64,000 bases of DNA from Phenylobacterium zucineum HLK1 (GTDB lineage Bacteria > Pseudomonadota > Alphaproteobacteria > Caulobacterales > Caulobacteraceae). Under the pieces are notes generated by a model, which was not told where the DNA came from, ran no database searches, and saw nothing but the letters and a program-made list of their open reading frames with translations. The position numbers and the translations under genes were made by a program. The stretch lies in contig NC_011144.1 of the NCBI RefSeq assembly GCF_000017265.1, positions 558,001-622,000 of the forward strand. Reading direction: 5' to 3'. This document shows, one piece after another, positions 7,414 to 18,060 of this stretch; the first letter of the stretch is position 1, and the number at the start of each line of letters is the position of its first letter.

Positions 7414-9261
7414 ATGAACCTCATCGTCCTGATCGGCATAGCGATCACGCTCGTCACCGGCCTGCCGGTGCTGATGCAGCTCCGCAAGAACCACCCGCGC
7501 GGGCTGATCATCCTGTTCTTCGCCGAGATGTGGGAGCGCTTCTCCTACTACGGCATGCGCTCGATCCTGATCTTCTACCTGACCCAGCACCTGCTGTTCG
7601 ACGATGCGACGGCGAACGCCCAGTACGGCTCCTACACCTCGCTCGTGTACCTGCTGCCGCTGCTGGGCGGCATCCTGGCCGACCGCTACATCGGCACGCG
7701 CAAGGCGGTGGCCTTCGGGGCGCTCCTGCTCGTCGCCGGCCACCTGACCATGGCCGTGGAGGGCAAGCCCGCCACCCAGACCCTGACCTACGCCGGCCAG
7801 ACCTATCAGGTCGTCTCCGAGGGGCTGATGGAGCAGCGCCAGGTGCGTCTGGTCGTGGACGGCCAGCAGCACGAGTTCGGCCCGGCCGCCACGGGCGGCC
7901 TCGAGATCAAGAACCTTCCGGCCGACGCGCCCCTCCCGTCGGTGCTGCCCGACGGCGAGTACCAGCTCACCAACACGGTGGATCCGTTCGGCAAGAACGC
8001 GTTCTACCTGGCGGTCAGCCTGATCATCATGGGGGTGGGCTTCCTGAAGCCGAACATCTCGACCCTGGTGGGCCAGCTCTATCCGCAGGGCGACCCGCGG
8101 CGGGATTCGGGCTTCACCCTCTACTACTACGGCATCAACCTGGGCGCCTTCTGGGCCTCGGTGCTCTGCGGCCTGCTGGGCGTGACCTTCGGCTGGTGGG
8201 CGGGCTTCGGCCTCGCCGGCGTCGGCATGCTCGCGGGCTTCATCGTCTTCGTCCTCGGCAAGAAGCACCTGGAGGGCAACGGCGAGCCGCCGAACCCCGA
8301 GCTGCTGAAGAAGCCCGTGGCCGGCCCTGTGAACCGCGAGTGGCTGATCTACGGCCTCAGCATCCTGGGCGTCCTGCCGGTCTGGTGGCTGGTGCAGCGC
8401 AACGCCGTCGTCGGCGTGGCGCTCGGCATCTCGACCGTGGCCTCGTTCATCGGCATCGCCCTGATCATCGCCTTCATGGCCAAGACCTGGGTCGAACGGC
8501 AGCGGATGATGCTGGCCACGGTGCTGATCCTTGGCGCGGTGGTGTTCTTCACGCTGTTCGAACAGGCCGGCACCTCGCTGAACCTGTTCGCCGCGCGGAA
8601 CGTGAACCTCGTGGGCGTCAGCGCCGCCCAGACCCAGTCGTTCAACGCCGGCTACATCCTGATCTTCGCGCCCGTGTTCGCGGCCGCGTGGGCCTGGCTG
8701 GCGCAACGGGGCCGGGACCCGAACCCGACGCTGAAGTTCGGGCTGGGCCTCTTCCAGGTGGGCCTGGGCTTCATGGTGGTGGTCTGGGGGGCCGGTTTCG
8801 CGGACGAGCAGTACCGCATGCCGATGATCTTCCTGGCGCTGCTGTACCTCTTCCACACCACGGGCGAGCTGTTCCTGTCGCCGGTGGGACTGTCCGAGAT
8901 CACCAAGCTGTCCATCGCCCGCGTGGTCTCGTTCATGATGGCCGTCTGGTTCCTCTCCTCGTCCGTCGCCCAGTACGTGGGCGGCTGGATCGCGGGCCTG
9001 GCGGGCACCCACACCGTCGGCGGCCAGGTGACCGACCCGGCCGCCTCGCTGGCGGCCTCGCTGAAGGTGTTCAACATGCTGGGGCTGTGGGGCATGGGCA
9101 TCGGCGTCGGCTTCGTCGTGCTCAGCTTCTTCATCAAGCACTGGGCGCACGGGGTGAACGACCCGGCCGGTCATGCGCAGCCCGAGCCCATCGCCCCGGT
9201 GCTCGACGGCGAGCGCCAGGCCGTGAGCCCGGCCGCCATCCGGCGCGACCGCCAAAGCTAG
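7414..9261 (+). CDS. POT/PTR family proton-coupled oligopeptide transporter
   Basis: This 615-residue inner-membrane protein of the POT branch of the major facilitator superfamily has the proton-coupling ExxER motif (FFAEMWERFSYYGMRSI, about residues 33-49) and FLKPNISTLVGQLY, followed by FTLYYYGINLGAFWAS. Such carriers import di- and tripeptides, sometimes other small solutes, with protons. Between the third and fourth helices is an unusually long hydrophilic insert of roughly 75 residues (about 115-190, from EGKPATQTLTYAGQ to DPFGKNAFYL) that would face the periplasm. A strong terminator lies 24 bp after the stop. No clear ribosome site precedes the ATG. Confidence 0.9.
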   Translation: MNLIVLIGIAITLVTGLPVLMQLRKNHPRGLIILFFAEMWERFSYYGMRSILIFYLTQHLLFDDATANAQYGSYTSLVYLLPLLGGILADRYIGTRKAVAFGALLLVAGHLTMAVEGKPATQTLTYAGQTYQVVSEGLMEQRQVRLVVDGQQHEFGPAATGGLEIKNLPADAPLPSVLPDGEYQLTNTVDPFGKNAFYLAVSLIIMGVGFLKPNISTLVGQLYPQGDPRRDSGFTLYYYGINLGAFWASVLCGLLGVTFGWWAGFGLAGVGMLAGFIVFVLGKKHLEGNGEPPNPELLKKPVAGPVNREWLIYGLSILGVLPVWWLVQRNAVVGVALGISTVASFIGIALIIAFMAKTWVERQRMMLATVLILGAVVFFTLFEQAGTSLNLFAARNVNLVGVSAAQTQSFNAGYILIFAPVFAAAWAWLAQRGRDPNPTLKFGLGLFQVGLGFMVVVWGAGFADEQYRMPMIFLALLYLFHTTGELFLSPVGLSEITKLSIARVVSFMMAVWFLSSSVAQYVGGWIAGLAGTHTVGGQVTDPAASLAASLKVFNMLGLWGMGIGVGFVVLSFFIKHWAHGVNDPAGHAQPEPIAPVLDGERQAVSPAAIRRDRQS

Positions 9262-9284
9262 GCCGCGCGCCCGGGCGAAAACAC

Positions 9285-9320
9285 GAAGGCCGCGGAGCGA
9301 TCCGCGGCCTTCTTTCTTTC
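9285..9320. terminator. Bidirectional intrinsic terminator between POT gene and receptor gene
   Basis: A perfect 12-bp stem, GAAGGCCGCGGA (9285-9296) and TCCGCGGCCTTC (9301-9312), closes a GCGA tetraloop and is followed by TTTCTTTC. On the minus strand the stem is followed by a T-rich stretch opposite CGAAAACAC. It therefore can end both the POT gene (+) and the convergent TonB-dependent receptor (-). Confidence 0.88.
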
Positions 9321-9341
9321 GGCGGAGGGGCGGGGCGAGCC

Positions 9342-11369
9342 CTAGCCGCCGAAACTCTTGCGCAGGCGGACGTAGAGGGTCCGGCCCGGCGTCAGGTCCC
9401 GGTCGTCGGTGTAGGCCAGCTGGCCCGTGCGGCGATCGCCGTCGTAGGCCTGGGTGTTGAAGCGGATGCCGCGCTCGGTAAGGTTCGTGAATTCCACCCG
9501 CACGATCGTCTCGGGGTCGAGCCGCTTGTCGATCCAGGCGGTGACGTAGGCGTTGTGCAGCTTCACGTCGGTGATCGAATTGTAGCGGTAGGTGGTCTGC
9601 GACCAGCCGCTGAACGCCGCGACCCCGACGCTCGTCCCCCACTGCGGCAGGTCCTGGGTGTAGCGCACCTCCCACTCCAGCGGCCGCAGGCGCGAGATCT
9701 CGCGGCGCGTCAGGGTGGTGGGGTCCGTCACCTTCGACCAGCGGCGGTTCAGTTCGCCCTGCAGGACGCCGCCCTTCCAGCCCAGCGGGTCGGAGGGGAC
9801 CATCAGCGTCACGATCAGCTCGTCCTTGGTCCCGTCGCCGATGTTGGTCGGCCGGTCGAAGACCTTGCCGCTCGGGGTGAACACCGGACCGCGGTCGATG
9901 ACGTCGGTCAGCTCGGAGTGTCGATAGGTGACGGTGAGCGCGCCGCTCTTCCAGAACCGCTGCTCCAGCGCCAGTTCCCCGACCCAGGCCTGTTCCGGGT
10001 CGAGGTCGGGATTGCCGACGCTGACGCCGGTGCCCTCCTCGAAGTCGGCGTCGGCGACGAAGTCGTCGAAGTCCAGCTGCCCGACCACGCGCTCCACGCG
10101 GCCGCGGACCTGGGTGCTCGGCCGCGGCTGCCAGGCCACCGAGAGGCGGGGCTTGAGGAAGCTCAGGCGCTTCTCCAGCACCACGTCGCCCTCGGACGAG
10201 ATCTCCGAGGCCTCGAAGCGCAGACCCCCGTCCAGGGTCCACTGCGCGGTGGGGCGCCACACGGCCTTGGCGAACAGCTCGCCGCGCAGCTCCTCGACCT
10301 GCACGTCGGCGGCCGACAGGTCCTCGGCCTCGCCGTTGACGAACTGCTCGGAATGGCTGTCCAGCCGGTTCAGGGCGGCCTCGCCGCCGGCCTCGAACGA
10401 CAGCGTCGTGGAGCGCTGGTGCTTCAGCACGGCCCGGCCGATCGTCTCGTCGTAGGTCCGCTCGTAGCGGAAGTCGTTGGTGGTCCCGGGCGTGACGGCC
10501 AGGTCGAAGCCGTGGAAGTCCGAATCGCTGCGCAGGCCGACGACCTCCAGCTTGGTCCTGGCTCCGAAGTCGCGATTGTAGCGGGCGCCCAGCTCGGTCA
10601 GGAACTCGTCGTACGGCGAGGTGAAGTTGTCCACGCGGTCGGCGGGCTGGCTGAAGCGGACGGTGTTCTCGTTCTTCCAGTTGTCCCAGAAGGCCCGGCC
10701 GTTCAGGGCGATCCGGCCGCCGAGCAGCGGCTGGCTGTAGCCGGCGGTGATGGTCTGCTGGACGCCGTCGCTCTCGGCCTCGTAGGCCGCCTGCCGGATG
10801 ATGGACCCGTCGGGCGCCAGGCGGACGTAGGGGCCGAACTGGCCGCCGTCGTCGTTGCCGTAGCCGTAGCGGATCGTCGTCTCCCAGCTGCGCGTCCCGT
10901 CGCCCCCGGACAGCTCCAGGCGCATGCCGTGCATGTTGCGCCCATCCCAGAGGTGATTGTTGGCCACGGCGAAGAGGCCGCGGAAGCTCGCGCCCTGCTT
11001 GCGGACGACGTTGGCCAGCACCGACTTGCCCTGCATGTCGATGCCGGGCGCGCCGCCGCGGATGATGTCGATGCGCTCGACGGCGCTGACCGGCACGCGC
11101 CGCAGGATCTCCTCGAGATTGTCGCTCTTGCTGGCCGGACGCTGGCCGTCGATCAGGACGTTGCCGGCGGCGCCCTCGTAGCCGCGCACGCTGTCGCCCA
11201 CGTCCAGCGTGAAGCCGGGGACCCGGCCCAGCATCTCGGCTGCGTTGGAGGCCTGCTGGCCCTCGAAGAAGCTGGCGGGGTAGCTGATCACCCCCTGCTG
11301 CGGCGGCGCCTCGGCCGCGGGCGGAACGACGGCGGCGGCGGCCTGCGCCAGGACATTCACGATCAGCAT
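9342..11369 (-). CDS. TonB-dependent receptor (downstream paralogue of a tandem pair)
   Basis: The 675-residue outer-membrane receptor has an N-terminal plug (about residues 30-125: AAEMLGRVPGFTLDVG, DSVRGYEGAAGNVLIDG, RIDIIRGGAPGIDMQGKS) and a long beta barrel of alternating polar and aromatic strands ending in LYVRLRKSFGG, with the terminal-strand character of barrel proteins. The N-terminus (MLIVNVLAQAAAAVVPP) looks like a very short signal peptide with no basic residue. It is clearly a paralogue of the next gene, with matching start, plug and end. The substrate is unknown: no TonB, periplasmic binding protein or catabolic gene lies beside it. Confidence 0.88.
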   Translation of the reverse strand: MLIVNVLAQAAAAVVPPAAEAPPQQGVISYPASFFEGQQASNAAEMLGRVPGFTLDVGDSVRGYEGAAGNVLIDGQRPASKSDNLEEILRRVPVSAVERIDIIRGGAPGIDMQGKSVLANVVRKQGASFRGLFAVANNHLWDGRNMHGMRLELSGGDGTRSWETTIRYGYGNDDGGQFGPYVRLAPDGSIIRQAAYEAESDGVQQTITAGYSQPLLGGRIALNGRAFWDNWKNENTVRFSQPADRVDNFTSPYDEFLTELGARYNRDFGARTKLEVVGLRSDSDFHGFDLAVTPGTTNDFRYERTYDETIGRAVLKHQRSTTLSFEAGGEAALNRLDSHSEQFVNGEAEDLSAADVQVEELRGELFAKAVWRPTAQWTLDGGLRFEASEISSEGDVVLEKRLSFLKPRLSVAWQPRPSTQVRGRVERVVGQLDFDDFVADADFEEGTGVSVGNPDLDPEQAWVGELALEQRFWKSGALTVTYRHSELTDVIDRGPVFTPSGKVFDRPTNIGDGTKDELIVTLMVPSDPLGWKGGVLQGELNRRWSKVTDPTTLTRREISRLRPLEWEVRYTQDLPQWGTSVGVAAFSGWSQTTYRYNSITDVKLHNAYVTAWIDKRLDPETIVRVEFTNLTERGIRFNTQAYDGDRRTGQLAYTDDRDLTPGRTLYVRLRKSFGG

Positions 11370-11420
11370 GTGGTGTAGCTCCCCAAGTGGGCGCAGATGA
11401 CCCGCGCCCCGGGGCCGGAG

Positions 11421-11440
11421 CCAATTAATTGGCCGTAAGG
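11421..11440 (-). promoter_or_regulatory. Shared leader element of the receptor pair, copy 1
   Basis: Plus-strand CCAATTAATTGGCCGTAAGG lies 51 bp before the start of the receptor at 9342-11369. The same 20-mer with two changes sits 50 bp before the neighbouring receptor gene. The AT-rich core is a near-palindrome (CCAATTAATTGG) in otherwise GC-rich DNA, as expected of a promoter or operator. Confidence 0.6.
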
Positions 11441-11477
11441 TGGATTAAATCGGGGAAATGTTTGCGCCGTCCGGCGC

Positions 11478-13487
11478 TTAGCCGCCGAAGGTTTTCCGCA
11501 CGCGGACGTACCACATGCGGCCGGGCTGGAGGTCGCGGTCCTCGATCACCGGCTGGCCGCCGCCGCCGCGCGGGCCGGGGTAGATGGCCACCGTCCGGCG
11601 CAGGCCCCGCTCGGTCACGTTCGGCAGCTCGACGCGGATGTGGATGTCCGGCTGCGGCTTCCACTCCAGGAACGGGTGCACGAAGGTCTTCAGCTTCGTC
11701 GTCTCGACCAGGTTGTAGCGGTAGTAGGTCTCGCGCCAGCCGCCGTAGGCGCTGACGCCCCAGGTCAGCCGCCAGCGCGGGATGTCGTGGGTCAGGTAGG
11801 CGTTCCAGTCCAGCGGGTGCAGGCCCGAGATCTCGCGCGTCTCGCCCGTCGTGGGATCGACCACCTCGGACCAGCGCTTGGTGAGGTCGCCGCGAAGCTG
11901 CACGCCGCGCAGGCCGACGCGCTCGAAGGGGATGTTCCACTCCAGCGCCAGCTCGTCCTTGGTCCCGTCGCCGATGTTCTCGGGGCGGTCGAAGATCTCG
12001 CCGGTGGGCGCGGTGACCGGGCCGCGGTCGACCACGTCCTTCAGCTCGAAATGACGGAACGCCACGACGACAGAGCCCGAGCGCCAGAACCGGTGCTCGA
12101 CCGCGGCCTCGGCCACCCAGGCCTGCTCCGGGTCGAGATCGGGATTGCCGGCGGTCACCCCGCCGCCGCTCGAGAAGCGCGAGGTGGCGACGAAGTCGTC
12201 GAAGTTCAGCTGGCCGACCTGCCGCTCCACCCGCACGCGCAGCTGGGTCGACGGCAGCGCGTCCCAGCTGGCGGTCACGCGCGGCTTCCAGAAGCGCAGC
12301 GTCTTCTCCAGCACCACGTCGCCTTCCGACGAGATGGTCGAGCTCTCGTAGCGGAGCGAGGAGTCGACGGTCCATCCCGACGCGGGCCGCCAGGCGCTCT
12401 TCACGAACAGCTCGCCGCGCTCCTCCTTCACCGCCACGTTGGCGGCGGGCAGGTCGCCGGGGGCGCCGTTGAGATGCAGGGACGTGCGGCTGTCCAGTTC
12501 GTTGACCGCCAGCTCGCCGCCGCCCTCGACCGACAGCCGGTCGCCGAAGCGGTGCTTCAGGACGGCGCGGCCGATGGTCTCCGACGTGTCCCGGTCCAGG
12601 GCGAAGGTGACGGTGTCGGGCGCGGCGCTCTGGGTGGAGACGATGCTGCGCTCCCGGTCCTGGCGCAGGCCGACCAGCTCGAGCGACGTGCGGGCGCCCA
12701 GGCTGCGGGTGTAGTTGACCCCAAGCTCGGTCTCGTCGGTCCAGGTGACCTCGTCGGTGGTCTCCAGTCCCGGCGCGGGGGACAGGAGCCGGAAGTCCTC
12801 CTCGAATTTGAACTTCTGGGTGTAGGCGCGGCCGTTGAAACGCGCCTGGCCGCCCAGCAGCGGGGTTTCGAACGCCCCCGTGGCCTGGGCGTCCACCAGG
12901 TCGCCCTCGGTGTCGGCGAAGGCGGCCACGTCGGGGCGCGCATCGGGATGCAGGCGCACCGCCCGGCCCGAACCGTAGCCGTCGTCGATGGCCTTGCCCC
13001 AGAACACGCCCAGCTCCCACTTGCGCGGGCCCAGGTCGCCCTGGCCCTCGATGCGCATGGCCGGCGCCGTCCGCCCGTCCCACGTATGGTTCTGGGCCAC
13101 GGCGACGAGGCCGGTCATGCCGCCGGGCTTGCGGACGACGTTGGCGATGACGCTCTTGCCCTGCATGTCGATGCCGGGCGCGCCGCCGCGGATGATGTCG
13201 ATCCGCTCCACGCGGCTGGCCGGCAGGCGCCGCAGGATCGCTTCCAGGTCGTCGGTCTTGGTCGCGGGGCGTTTGCCGTCGATCAGCACGTTGCCGGCCG
13301 CGCCTTCGTAGCCGCGCACCGAATCGCCCGTGTCCAGGAGGAAGCCGGGGGTGCGCTCGACCATCTCGGCGGCGTTGGCGGGCTGTTGGTCGGCGAAGAA
13401 GCTGGCCGGATAGCTGATGACGCCCTGGTCCGCCGGCGGGGGCGCGGCGGCGACGGCGGCCTGCGCCAGGACGTGGACGATCAGCAT
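11478..13487 (-). CDS. TonB-dependent receptor (upstream paralogue of a tandem pair)
   Basis: This 669-residue outer-membrane receptor parallels its downstream neighbour over the whole length: MLIVHVLAQAAVAAAPP at the N-terminus, the plug block DSVRGYEGAAGNVLIDG, RIDIIRGGAPGIDMQGKS, and WYVRVRKTFGG at the end. The barrel loops differ more, which suggests divergence in ligand after duplication. The gap between the two genes is 108 bp and repeats the leader found before this gene, so each copy probably has its own promoter. As in the paralogue, the export signal is short and lacks a basic residue. Ligand unknown. Confidence 0.88.
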   Translation of the reverse strand: MLIVHVLAQAAVAAAPPPADQGVISYPASFFADQQPANAAEMVERTPGFLLDTGDSVRGYEGAAGNVLIDGKRPATKTDDLEAILRRLPASRVERIDIIRGGAPGIDMQGKSVIANVVRKPGGMTGLVAVAQNHTWDGRTAPAMRIEGQGDLGPRKWELGVFWGKAIDDGYGSGRAVRLHPDARPDVAAFADTEGDLVDAQATGAFETPLLGGQARFNGRAYTQKFKFEEDFRLLSPAPGLETTDEVTWTDETELGVNYTRSLGARTSLELVGLRQDRERSIVSTQSAAPDTVTFALDRDTSETIGRAVLKHRFGDRLSVEGGGELAVNELDSRTSLHLNGAPGDLPAANVAVKEERGELFVKSAWRPASGWTVDSSLRYESSTISSEGDVVLEKTLRFWKPRVTASWDALPSTQLRVRVERQVGQLNFDDFVATSRFSSGGGVTAGNPDLDPEQAWVAEAAVEHRFWRSGSVVVAFRHFELKDVVDRGPVTAPTGEIFDRPENIGDGTKDELALEWNIPFERVGLRGVQLRGDLTKRWSEVVDPTTGETREISGLHPLDWNAYLTHDIPRWRLTWGVSAYGGWRETYYRYNLVETTKLKTFVHPFLEWKPQPDIHIRVELPNVTERGLRRTVAIYPGPRGGGGQPVIEDRDLQPGRMWYVRVRKTFGG

Positions 13488-13537
13488 GACGGACTCTCCC
13501 CAAGTCCGCGCAGGTGAACCGCGTTACGCCGGGGAGG

Positions 13538-13565
13538 CCAATTAAATGCCCGTAAGGTCCGTCAA
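13538..13565 (-). promoter_or_regulatory. Shared leader element of the receptor pair, copy 2, with possible -35
   Basis: Plus-strand CCAATTAAATGCCCGTAAGG (13538-13557) matches the copy before the other receptor at 18 of 20 bases and lies 50 bp before this start. On the minus strand, TTGACGG (13559-13565) directly precedes it and matches the housekeeping -35 of Caulobacter-type promoters. The other copy lacks this exact -35. Confidence 0.55.
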
Positions 13566-13611
13566 GGCGCCGGGCCGTCGGCGTCCCTCCGCCTGATGGG
13601 GAAGGATTTCC

Positions 13612-15042
13612 CTAGACGCTGGTGCCGCCCACCGTCAGGCCGGTGATCTTCAGCGAGGGCTGGCCGACGCCGACCGGGACGCTCTGGCCCGACTTGCCGC
13701 ACACCCCGATGCCGGGATCGAAGGCGAAGTCGTCGCCCAGCATGGTGACGCGGGTCAGGGCCGACGGGCCGTCGCCGATCAGGGTGGCGCCCTTCACCGG
13801 CGTGGTCAGCTTGCCGTCCTCGATCAGGTACGCCTCGGTGCACTGGAAGACGAACTTGCCGTTGGTGATGTCCACCTGGCCGCCGCCGAAGTTGGCGCAG
13901 TAGAGCCCCCGCTTCGTCGAGGCGATCATCTCCTCGCGCGGCGTGTCGCCGCCCAGCATGCCGGTGTTGGTCATCCGGGGCATGGGCATGTGGGCGTAGG
14001 ACTGCCGGCGCGCGTTGCCGGTGGGCGACAGCCCCATCAGCCGCGCGCTCATCCGGTCGTGCATGTAGCCCACCAGGACGCCGTCCTCGATCAGGAGGGT
14101 GCGCTGGGTCGGGGTGCCCTCGTCGTCCACGGTCAGCGAGCCGCGGCGGCCGGCGATCGCCCCGTCGTCGAAGACGGTCACGCCGGGGGCGGCGACCCGC
14201 TCGCCGATCTTGCCCGAGAAGGCCGAGGTGCCCTTGCGATTGAAGTCGCCCTCCAGGCCGTGGCCCACCGCCTCGTGCAGCAGCACGCCGTTCCAGCCGG
14301 GGCCCAGGACCACGTCCATCTCGCCGGCGGGGCAGGGCACGGCGTCTAGGTTCACCAGCGCCTGGCGCAGCGCTTCGTCCACCTGGGCCTGCCACTTGTC
14401 GGCGGTGATCCAGGTCTCGAACCCGGCTCGGCCGCCGGCCCCCGTGTAGCCGTTCTCGCGCCGGCCATCGCGCTCGACCGTGACCTGGACGTTGATCCGG
14501 GACAGGGGGCGCACGTCGCGGATCAGCCGCCCGTCGGCGCGCACGATCTCGACCGTGCGCCGCTCGCCCGCGAGGCTGACCATCACCTGGGCGATGCGCG
14601 GATCGCGGGCGCGGGCCCAGGCGTCGATCTCCTGCAGCAGGGCCACCTTGTCCGAGAAGTCGGGCGAGGCGAGCGGATCGTCCTCGGCGTAGAGCTTGGC
14701 GTTGGTCGCCCGTGGCCCTTCTGCGGCGACGCCCTCGTAGCCCCGCTTGGCGAGCGCGGCCGAGTCCGCGGCCCGGCGGATGGCGGCCTCGGAGATTTCG
14801 CTGGCGTGGGCGTAGCCGGCGGTCTCGCCCGCCACCACCCGCAGGCCGAACCCTTCGGTGGCGTCGTAGGCCGCCGACTTCAGCCGCCCGTCGTCGAACA
14901 GGAACGACTCGCTTTCCGAGCGCTCGACGAACAGCTCCCCATCGTCGGCGCCGGCGAGGGCCTGGCCGAGGATTTCGCGGGCGCGGCCGGAATCGACGCC
15001 GGCGGACTCGAGGATGGAGGGGGAGGGGGCGTGCGCGTTCAT
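13612..15042 (-). CDS. tldD: Metalloprotease TldD
   Basis: TldD is the zinc-binding partner of the TldD/TldE (PmbA) cytoplasmic protease, which degrades unfolded peptides and matures some modified peptides. The 476-residue protein carries the HExxxH zinc motif at residues 256-261 (HEAVGH, in LLHEAVGHGLEGDFNRKG), and the C-terminal half has the typical GGDTPREEMIASTKRGLY and GGGQVDITNGKFVF. The start is the ATG at 15040-15042 (MNAHAPSPSI). The partner pmbA/tldE is not in the window. It diverges from the oxidase cluster over a 353-bp gap. Confidence 0.93.
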   Translation of the reverse strand: MNAHAPSPSILESAGVDSGRAREILGQALAGADDGELFVERSESESFLFDDGRLKSAAYDATEGFGLRVVAGETAGYAHASEISEAAIRRAADSAALAKRGYEGVAAEGPRATNAKLYAEDDPLASPDFSDKVALLQEIDAWARARDPRIAQVMVSLAGERRTVEIVRADGRLIRDVRPLSRINVQVTVERDGRRENGYTGAGGRAGFETWITADKWQAQVDEALRQALVNLDAVPCPAGEMDVVLGPGWNGVLLHEAVGHGLEGDFNRKGTSAFSGKIGERVAAPGVTVFDDGAIAGRRGSLTVDDEGTPTQRTLLIEDGVLVGYMHDRMSARLMGLSPTGNARRQSYAHMPMPRMTNTGMLGGDTPREEMIASTKRGLYCANFGGGQVDITNGKFVFQCTEAYLIEDGKLTTPVKGATLIGDGPSALTRVTMLGDDFAFDPGIGVCGKSGQSVPVGVGQPSLKITGLTVGGTSV

Positions 15043-15395
15043 GGCCGCAAGATAGGAAGCCGGCCGGCCCGCGTCACCGGCCCTTTCGTCGCCCCGTTCG
15101 ACGGGCCCCCTTCGACAGCGGCGGCGAGTCGCATGCCGGTTCGGGAACGGCGCTCGCCGGAAGTGGGGTCGTCCGCGGCCCCGAGGGGAGGAATCCGCCC
15201 CTCGGGGCGCTGCAAAGATGCAGACCGGGCCGGAAGCGCCGCAACCGCCTTGGCAAGCCAATCCGGAGCGCGTATGGACCGCCGCTGAGTGGGCCGGGCG
15301 GGCGCCAGCGAGCGCGCGTGCGCGCCTGTTCTCCAAGTCGGCGGAGGCTGTTCGCCCGTTCGCGAGGCGCCGCCGGCCAACCAGACCGAGGGGAC
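15043..15395. other. 353-bp divergent gap between tldD and ctaC
   Basis: This is the longest gap in the window and must hold the promoters of tldD and the cytochrome oxidase cluster. I see a strong hairpin at 15179-15207, a small one at 15209-15222 (CTGCA-AAGA-TGCAG), and the dyad TTGGCAAGCCAA at 15250-15261. Short open frames here have no ribosome site and no protein-like composition. I could not identify a convincing -35/-10 pair. Confidence 0.6.
15179..15207. promoter_or_regulatory. Perfect 10-bp hairpin upstream of ctaC
   Basis: CCCCGAGGGG (15179-15188) and CCCCTCGGGG (15198-15207) form a perfect stem with a 9-nt loop (AGGAATCCG). No T-tract follows on the plus strand, so a simple terminator is unlikely. 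It lies 189 bp before ctaC and may be part of a long leader RNA or an operator. Confidence 0.45.
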
Positions 15396-16367
15396 ATGAA
15401 GTCGAGGTTTCAGGGTTTGCGGGCGTTGGCGGCGGGGATCGTCGCGGCCGCTACGGGGGCGTTCTGGGGCGCGGGCGCCCTGGCTGAAGACATGATGGGT
15501 CAGCCGACGCCGGGGGCGATCGACCTGCAGCCGGGCGTGACCCCGCTGCGCGCCGACGCGATCTTCTTCCACAACGCCATCCTGCTGCCGATCATCACGA
15601 TCATCACCCTGTTCGTGCTGGCGCTGCTGGTGTGGGTGATCGTGCGCTACAACAAGCGGGCCAATCCGGTCCCCGCGCGCTGGAGCCACAACACCCCCCT
15701 GGAGGTGGTCTGGACCCTGGTCCCGGTCCTGATCCTGGTGTTCATCGCGATCTTCTCGTTCAAGCTCCTCTACGCCTACCACGACATGCCCAAGCCCGAC
15801 CTGACGGTGAAGGCGACCGGCTACCAGTGGTACTGGGGCTATGAGTATCCCGACCAGAACGTCTCCGAGTTCGTCTCGAACATGCTGCCGGAGGACGAGG
15901 CGCGGGCGAAGAACGTGCCGTTCCGCCTGGCCGCCACCGAACCGATGGTCGTCCCCGTCGGCAAGACGGTCCGCGTGCTGGTCACCGGCGCCGACGTGAT
16001 CCACGCCTTCGCCGTCCCCTCGTTCGGCATCATCACCGACGCCGTGCCCGGCCGGGTGAACGAGACCTGGTTCAAGGCCGACCGCGTGGGCACCTACTAC
16101 GGCAACTGCCGCGAGCTCTGCGGCGTGGACCACGCCTTCATGCCCATCGAGGTGCGGGTGGTGAGCCAGGCCGACTTCGACGCGTGGGTCGCCTCGAAGG
16201 GCGGCGGCGCGCCGGCCCCGACGCCCAGCGCGCTCGACGCCGCCGCCGACGCCGCGGGCGCCGCGAACACCGAGGCGGCTCCGGCCGCCGCCGACGCGGC
16301 CCAGCCGGCCGCCGCCGAGCCCGCCGCCACCACTCAGCCTGCGCCTGTGGCGCCGGCCGCGAAATAA
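15396..16367 (+). CDS. ctaC: Cytochrome c oxidase subunit II
   Basis: Subunit II takes electrons from cytochrome c through its CuA centre. The 323-residue protein has a signal peptide (residues 1-30, ending GAGALAED), two transmembrane helices (about 55-80 and 98-122) and a periplasmic cupredoxin domain. The CuA ligands are visible in YYGNCRELCGVDHAFMP and in the upstream DVIHAFAVPSFG. YQWYWGYEY is the aromatic electron-entry patch. A 50-residue Ala/Pro/Glu-rich tail follows the domain. The start is set at the ATG at 15396 because it gives the signal peptide and GAGGGGA sits just before it. ctaD follows at 17 bp. Confidence 0.95.
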   Translation: MKSRFQGLRALAAGIVAAATGAFWGAGALAEDMMGQPTPGAIDLQPGVTPLRADAIFFHNAILLPIITIITLFVLALLVWVIVRYNKRANPVPARWSHNTPLEVVWTLVPVLILVFIAIFSFKLLYAYHDMPKPDLTVKATGYQWYWGYEYPDQNVSEFVSNMLPEDEARAKNVPFRLAATEPMVVPVGKTVRVLVTGADVIHAFAVPSFGIITDAVPGRVNETWFKADRVGTYYGNCRELCGVDHAFMPIEVRVVSQADFDAWVASKGGGAPAPTPSALDAAADAAGAANTEAAPAAADAAQPAAAEPAATTQPAPVAPAAK

Positions 16368-16378
16368 GCCAGGACTAG

Positions 16379-18034
<1,656 letters not shown>

Positions 18035-18060
18035 CGTCAGGCTCCTCCGGGACCATCTAT

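Noticed and set aside
6718..11424. Open frame of 1568 codons on the minus strand
   Set aside because: Only the last 169 codons (DUF427) look like protein. The rest runs antisense to the POT gene and out of frame through the receptor, an effect of high GC giving few stops.
15218..15487. Possible small gene in the tldD-ctaC gap
   Set aside because: It has no ribosome site, a Pro/Arg/Ala-rich shadow-like composition, and runs into ctaC in another frame.
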